NCBI GenBank assembly: GCA_001800945.1
Contig: MGWJ01000092.1
Span: forward strand, 1 to 9,350
Reading direction: 5' to 3'
Length of the DNA: 9,350 bases
Origin: Flavobacteria bacterium RIFCSPLOWO2_12_FULL_31_7
GTDB taxonomy: Bacteria > Bacteroidota > Bacteroidia > Flavobacteriales > Flavobacteriaceae
The notes beneath the pieces were generated by a model. It was given only the letters and a program-made list of their open reading frames with translations. It was not told the origin of the DNA and made no database searches. Each line of letters begins with the position of its first letter. The stretch's first letter is position 1. A program made the position numbers and the translations under genes. Shown here one piece after another: positions 6,234 through 9,350 of the stretch.

Positions 6234-6665
6234 TTACTTAATATATAAGGTTTTAATTCTTTCAATTGGTCCACCGCATTTCACTTCATGGCAACTAATA
6301 CAAGCATCTACCATAGTATTAAAACTTTCTTTAGCGTTTTTTGAAGTATAAATTGCTGTTTGAGCTTTAATAAAAAACGGAGCTTTTTCGTTAAAAAAAG
6401 CATCTCTTTCTTTTCCTTTTGTCATCGTAGCAGATGCAATTTTAGAAAAATAATCTGGTAATTGACAAAGTGAATCATTTTTGATAATCTTTTCACGAAG
6501 TTGGGCATTATGAACATACATTTGTTCCATCAATGTAGCCATTTCAGATGCTACATACATTTGAAACTCTTCTTTTGGTTTTTCGTTATTTTCTTTTTTC
6601 TCTTCAGATTTATTTGTGTTACAACTTAAAAATAAAACTGAAAAAACTAGCACTACATACTTCAT
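6234..6665 (-). CDS. Cytochrome c-type lipoprotein (single CxxCH)
   Basis: This 143-aa protein begins with a lipoprotein signal (MKYVVLVFSVLFLSCN, lipidated C15), then a Lys/Glu-rich spacer to about residue 34 and a helical body. One heme c motif, C122-IS-C125-H126, sits near the C-terminus and is followed by another cysteine (C130) and GPIERIKTLYI. A heme site close to the C-terminus of a helical domain suggests the cytochrome c'/c556 class; M36, M43, M48 or M80 could be the distal ligand, but I cannot tell which. It is probably anchored on the periplasmic face of a membrane and carries electrons or senses ligands. Its ATG overlaps the stop of the upstream DUF4920 gene (TAATG), implying translational coupling. 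The exact partner is unknown. Confidence 0.8.
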   Translation of the reverse strand: MKYVVLVFSVLFLSCNTNKSEEKKENNEKPKEEFQMYVASEMATLMEQMYVHNAQLREKIIKNDSLCQLPDYFSKIASATMTKGKERDAFFNEKAPFFIKAQTAIYTSKNAKESFNTMVDACISCHEVKCGGPIERIKTLYIK

Positions 6666-7162
6666 TATTTTGCAATTAAAACGCCGTGCGCTAAAAATTT
6701 ATATTCTGTTTTTGGTTCCGTAATTTTGGCAATTTCGTCAGCTGATTTTCCTTCATCTTCTGCATAATGTTTTAATTCCGCCACTGAAGTTTCTTCCACA
6801 AATGCTTTTCCTTCCACAACAGATTCTCTTTTTTGTGCATTCATCGGTACGAAAAAACTATATCCTTTAAATTTTACAAAAGCATTTTCTTCTTTTCCTA
6901 AATCTAAAGTCATCCAACAACCTTTGTTTTGACAAATTTCATTAATTTTAGTAGCCAGTTTTACATTTAAAGTATCCCCTGTTTTTAACGACTTATATTT
7001 GTCTAACATTTCTTCCTTTGTGATAGCATTTTCAGCAGTAATTTTATCTCCAAATGAAGCATATGCTATTTTTGATTCTGGTTTTACAGCCGATTCTTCC
7101 TTTTTATTACAAGAAACTAATACTACTGATAATGCAGCTATTACAACTATTTTTTTCATCAA
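6665..7162 (-). CDS. DUF4920 domain lipoprotein
   Basis: This 165-aa protein has a lipoprotein signal (MMKKIVVIAALSVVLVSC, lipidated C18) and a domain matching the DUF4920 pattern as I know it: FGDKIT near 38-43, ICQNKGCWMTLDLG (76-89) and YSFFVPM (101-107). The C77-x4-C82-W-M84 cluster, together with H132 and H159, could bind a metal or form a disulfide; this is inference, as the family has no established activity that I know of. The first two codons are both ATG, so translation may start at 7162 or 7159. It is the first gene of a pair, overlapping the cytochrome lipoprotein gene by one base (TAATG), so the two products probably work together in the envelope. Confidence 0.87.
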   Translation of the reverse strand: MMKKIVVIAALSVVLVSCNKKEESAVKPESKIAYASFGDKITAENAITKEEMLDKYKSLKTGDTLNVKLATKINEICQNKGCWMTLDLGKEENAFVKFKGYSFFVPMNAQKRESVVEGKAFVEETSVAELKHYAEDEGKSADEIAKITEPKTEYKFLAHGVLIAK

Positions 7163-7190
7163 TTTTTTATTTTTATAGTGTTAGAAAAAA

Positions 7191-7198
7191 CAAATTTA
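7191..7198 (-). promoter_or_regulatory. -7 element for the DUF4920-cytochrome pair
   Basis: The minus strand reads TAAATTTG, an exact TAnnTTTG match, 28 nt before the DUF4920 ATG. No TTTG is present 18-20 nt upstream, so the promoter is only half supported. Confidence 0.45.
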
Positions 7199-7263
7199 AT
7201 TATTTATGGTAAACTTTGTTAATAATTATTCAAAAAATGAATCTTCAAGAATAATTTATTTAA

Positions 7264-7271
7264 TAAATTTG
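7264..7271 (+). promoter_or_regulatory. -7 element of ilvE
   Basis: TAAATTTG matches TAnnTTTG exactly and lies 35 nt before the ilvE ATG. No TTTG occurs at the usual -33 distance. The 144-bp region 7163-7306 thus holds two back-to-back half-promoters and no other feature. Confidence 0.5.
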
Positions 7272-7306
7272 TAAAAATTTAAAACACAACACACTTAAAA
7301 ATTATA

Positions 7307-8371
7307 ATGAACAGTATTACAAACGATATCAAGATTATTAAAAATGAAACTTCAAAAATTAATGAAGTAGATTTTGAAAACTTAACATTCGGAAACACCT
7401 TTACAGATCACATGTTGATTTGTGATTTTAAAAATGGCGCTTGGGAACAGCCTGTAATTAAAGCTTACGAGCCTTTTATGATTGATCCTTCAGCTAAAGT
7501 TTTTCATTACGGACAAGCAATTTTTGAAGGTATGAAAGCATACAAAGATGCAAATGATGACGTTTGGTTATTTCGTCCGGATGAAAATCATACGCGTTTT
7601 AACAAAAGTGCCGTTCGTATGGCTATGCCAGAAATTCCAGAACATATTTTTATTGACGGATTAAAAACGTTATTAAATATAGAGAAAGACTGGGTAAAAT
7701 TCGGAAAAGGAAACGCTTTGTATATTAGACCTTTCATGATTGCGATTGGAAGTGGTGTAATTGCACAACCTTCTTCTCAATATCGTTTTATGATAATTCT
7801 TTCGCCAGCTAAATCTTATTATTCTGGAGAAGTTAAAGTAATTATTGCAGAGCATTTTAGTCGTGCTGCAAATGGTGGAATTGGTGCTGCAAAAGCGGCT
7901 GGAAATTATTCTGCACAGTTTTATCCAACCAAATTAGCTAACGATCAAGGTTTTCAACAAATCATTTGGACAGATGACGCAACGCATACTAAATTAGAAG
8001 AAGCGGGAACTATGAATGTATTTTTCAGAATTGGAGATACGTTATTAACAGCGCCAACTTCAGAAAGAATATTAGATGGTGTTACTAGAAAATCTGTATT
8101 AGATATTGCCAAAAGAGACGGAATTGCAACAGAGGTTAGACCAGTTTTAGTAGAAGAATTAGTAGCTGCTGCAAAAAATGGAACGTTAAAAGAAATTTTT
8201 GGAGCGGGAACAGCTGCTGTAATCAATCCAATTGTTGGTTTTTCATTCAGAGATGAATATTTTGAATTGCCAAAATTAGAAAATTCTTTTGCTTTAGAAA
8301 TCAAAGAAAAATTAAACAATATTCAGTACAAACTAGCTGAAGATACTTTTAACTGGACTGTTAAAGTTTAG
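7307..8371 (+). CDS. ilvE: Branched-chain-amino-acid aminotransferase
   Basis: This 354-aa fold-type IV PLP enzyme transfers the amino group between glutamate and the keto acids of valine, leucine and isoleucine, in the cytoplasm. The hallmarks of the longer (type II, eukaryote-like) bacterial BCATs are present: FHYGQAIFEGMKAY (66-79), the catalytic lysine K196 in GAAKAAGNYSAQ, EEAGTMNVFF (231-240), GVTRKS (258-263) for phosphate binding, and FGAGTAAVINP (298-308). Length is normal and the frame intact. An A-rich leader without Shine-Dalgarno sequence precedes the ATG. It is monocistronic: divergent from the DUF4920 gene, with a strong terminator downstream, and no other ilv/leu gene is nearby. 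No leader peptide or T-box-like structure was seen. Confidence 0.96.
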   Translation: MNSITNDIKIIKNETSKINEVDFENLTFGNTFTDHMLICDFKNGAWEQPVIKAYEPFMIDPSAKVFHYGQAIFEGMKAYKDANDDVWLFRPDENHTRFNKSAVRMAMPEIPEHIFIDGLKTLLNIEKDWVKFGKGNALYIRPFMIAIGSGVIAQPSSQYRFMIILSPAKSYYSGEVKVIIAEHFSRAANGGIGAAKAAGNYSAQFYPTKLANDQGFQQIIWTDDATHTKLEEAGTMNVFFRIGDTLLTAPTSERILDGVTRKSVLDIAKRDGIATEVRPVLVEELVAAAKNGTLKEIFGAGTAAVINPIVGFSFRDEYFELPKLENSFALEIKEKLNNIQYKLAEDTFNWTVKV

Positions 8372-8381
8372 TAATCAGTTA

Positions 8382-8474
8382 CAGTTTACAGTAAAAAGTC
8401 TCAATTTTCATTTTTGAAAACTGAGACTTTTTTTTATTACTATTCACAAAACTGCCAACTGCGACTGTAAACTG
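8382..8474. repeat. Degenerate CAGTTTACAGT repeats around the ilvE terminator
   Basis: CAGTTTACAGT at 8382-8392 and its exact complement at 8464-8474 flank the ilvE terminator hairpin. On the minus strand 8445-8484 reads as imperfect direct units (AGTTTATAGTC, TCAGTTTACAGTC, GCAGTTGGCAGTTTT). This is short, repetitive intergenic sequence of a style I have seen in Flavobacterium, without coding potential. Confidence 0.6.
8393..8435 (+). terminator. Intrinsic terminator of ilvE
   Basis: An 18-bp stem with one mismatch (8393-8410 with 8415-8432; core AAAAAGTCTCA/TGAGACTTTTT) and a TTTT loop runs into eight T at 8428-8435. The five A on the left arm would give a shorter T-run on the other strand, so it may also stop transcription from the convergent pyrophosphohydrolase gene. 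Confidence 0.92.
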
Positions 8475-8484
8475 AGACTATAAA

Positions 8485-8868
8485 CTACTTTAATATTTCT
8501 TCAAAATTAGGTTTAAAGTAATTTGGACCTTTCATTACTTTACCATCTTCACGATAAATAGGTTTTCCATCTTCTCCAAGTTTACTCATATTACTTCTTT
8601 GAATTTCATCAAAAACTTCTTCAATTTTATGTTGTAAACCGTGTTCTAAAATCGTACCACATAAAATGTACAACATATCGCCTAAAGCATCAGCTATTTC
8701 TACGATATCATTGTTTTGAACGGCTTCTAAATATTCTTCATTTTCTTCCTTCATTAATTCAAAACGAAGGTTATTTTTTTGTTCACCTAAATCGGCTTTC
8801 ATTTCGTAACTCACTCCTAATCCGTATGTAGTATGAAATAATTTTACAGCATCTAATTGTTTTTGCAT
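8485..8868 (-). CDS. MazG/PRA-PH-like nucleotide pyrophosphohydrolase
   Basis: With the start chosen at 8868 this is a 127-aa all-alpha NTP pyrophosphohydrolase, beginning MQKQLDAVKLFHTTYGLGVS. The metal-binding signature is E41-E-N-E-E45 followed by E57-IA-D60-ALG-D64, and the C-terminus has the typical RSNMSKLGEDGKPIYREDGK and GPNYFKPNF blocks. Such enzymes hydrolyse nucleoside triphosphates to monophosphate and pyrophosphate, often for pool cleaning; the substrate here is unknown. It is not recognisably HisE, and no his genes are adjacent. An in-frame ATG at 8979 would add 37 residues rich in Trp, Phe and Lys, unlike the family, and a promoter at 8928-8957 lies inside that extension, so I prefer the short form. 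It converges on ilvE. Confidence 0.88.
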   Translation of the reverse strand: MQKQLDAVKLFHTTYGLGVSYEMKADLGEQKNNLRFELMKEENEEYLEAVQNNDIVEIADALGDMLYILCGTILEHGLQHKIEEVFDEIQRSNMSKLGEDGKPIYREDGKVMKGPNYFKPNFEEILK

Positions 8869-8927
8869 AGCTTTTATTTTAAAATTTTTTTGCCACCAAT
8901 TTCCAAATAGCAGTTCGTGAAACCAAA

Positions 8928-8957
8928 TAAATTTAATTCGAATTAATTTTAGACAAA
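8928..8957 (-). promoter_or_regulatory. Promoter of the pyrophosphohydrolase gene
   Basis: On the minus strand TTTG (complement of 8954-8957) is followed after 18 nt by TAAATTTA (8928-8935), one base from TAnnTTTG. It gives a leader of about 55 nt to the ATG at 8868 and helps decide that start. Confidence 0.5.
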
Positions 8958-9054
8958 GTCGAAACCAATTTTTCATCAAAAATAAATTCGATAATTTGTG
9001 GCAAAGTTTTTTTATATTAATCCTATAAAATTATATTTTAAATATTGTAATCCT

Positions 9055-9062
9055 TAAATTTG
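9055..9062 (+). promoter_or_regulatory. Possible -7 element of the membrane mini-protein
   Basis: TAAATTTG matches TAnnTTTG exactly, 17 nt before the ATG at 9080, which would leave a leader of only about 10-14 nt. No -33 TTTG is seen. Confidence 0.35.
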
Positions 9063-9079
9063 TTGAAAAATTTATCAAC

Positions 9080-9268
9080 ATGTTTTCACAAGGTCAGACG
9101 ATTTTCGCAATTTTATTTGCTATCGCTTTTATTACTATAATTATTTTCATGTATTTGAAAGATAGAAGTACTCACAAGCAACAATATAAAGGAGTAAAAT
9201 GGGTATTGCTAGGATTTTTACTATTTATTTTATTCTTATTCTTAATTAAAGGCTACATAAAAGAATAA
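9080..9268 (+). CDS. Small two-helix membrane protein
   Basis: This 62-aa protein begins MFSQGQTIFAILFAIAFI and consists of two predicted transmembrane helices (about residues 7-25 and 41-58) joined by a basic loop (LKDRSTHKQQYKGVKW) and ending in a charged tail (KGYIKE). By the positive-inside rule the loop should be cytoplasmic, with both ends outside. I recall similar MFSQGQ-type mini-proteins in other Flavobacteriaceae, where they are hypothetical; this is memory, not a search. No functional residue is apparent. It is transcribed divergently from the pyrophosphohydrolase gene and lies 33 bp before the next plus-strand gene. Confidence 0.75.
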   Translation: MFSQGQTIFAILFAIAFITIIIFMYLKDRSTHKQQYKGVKWVLLGFLLFILFLFLIKGYIKE

Positions 9269-9274
9269 TTTATT

Positions 9275-9282
9275 TATATTTG
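9275..9282 (+). promoter_or_regulatory. Possible -7 element of the gene at 9302
   Basis: TATATTTG matches TAnnTTTG and lies 19 nt before the ATG at 9302. No -33 partner is visible, and the gene could instead be cotranscribed with the mini-protein gene. Confidence 0.35.
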
Positions 9283-9301
9283 ATTTTTAGAATCAGGCTA
9301 A

Positions 9302-9350
9302 ATGAAAATTTTCAAATATTTAACGCTTTTATTTTTACTTTTCCTTCTGG
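9302..9350 (+). CDS. Start of an exported or membrane protein, cut by window edge
   Basis: Sixteen codons are visible, MKIFKYLTLLFLLFLL, a basic N-terminus followed by a pure hydrophobic stretch. This is the beginning of a signal peptide or membrane anchor. The frame is open to the window end. Nothing more can be said of its function. Confidence 0.55.
   Translation, partial: MKIFKYLTLLFLLFLL

Noticed and set aside
7673..8319. Minus-strand ORFs opposite ilvE (7673-7855 and 7954-8319)
   Set aside because: Both are shadows of the ilvE coding frame and do not look like any known protein.

Overview
The window looks like chromosomal DNA of a member of the Flavobacteriaceae (Bacteroidota), most likely Flavobacterium or a close relative. 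It is strongly AT-rich. Starts lack Shine-Dalgarno sequences, and several promoters fit the Bacteroidota -7 consensus TAnnTTTG. Many short 'LSCN'-type lipoproteins are present, as is PorQ of the type IX secretion system, which is restricted to this phylum. Most genes are on the minus strand, so they are transcribed from right to left.

Layout from the left: the 3'-truncated end of a helical hypothetical protein (1-605); a secreted single-FAS1-domain protein (729-1295) and the six-domain ribosomal protein S1 gene rpsA (1419-3203), each with its own intrinsic terminator; a 390-bp intergenic region holding the rpsA promoter, a leader of about 115 nt and a perfect 24-bp inverted repeat; cmk (3594-4289), interrupted by an in-frame TAA; porQ (4387-5403); a second member of the inverted-repeat family; the lipoprotein methionine sulfoxide reductase msrB (5546-6085); and a translationally overlapping pair made of a DUF4920 lipoprotein and a c-type cytochrome lipoprotein (6234-7162). 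A divergent intergenic region follows, then plus-strand ilvE (7307-8371) with a strong terminator. A convergent MazG/PRA-PH-like pyrophosphohydrolase (8485-8868), a two-helix membrane mini-protein (9080-9268) and the first codons of another exported or membrane protein (from 9302) complete the window.

Most of this is conserved housekeeping. The order cmk-rpsA recurs in distant bacteria, and porQ-cmk is a recurring neighbourhood in T9SS-bearing Bacteroidota. The 5.5-7.2 kb block encodes three envelope lipoproteins with redox-type cysteine motifs (MsrB, a CxxCH cytochrome, a DUF4920 protein), suggesting envelope redox or repair functions.

The points most worth a second look are the nonsense codon in cmk, which would remove conserved CMP-binding residues, and a 30-bp upstream box shared by msrB and the fasciclin gene that resembles an ECF-sigma promoter. 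The paired dispersed repeats and the degenerate repeats downstream of ilvE come next. I found no clear new multi-gene system, CRISPR array, tRNA, rRNA or insertion sequence.
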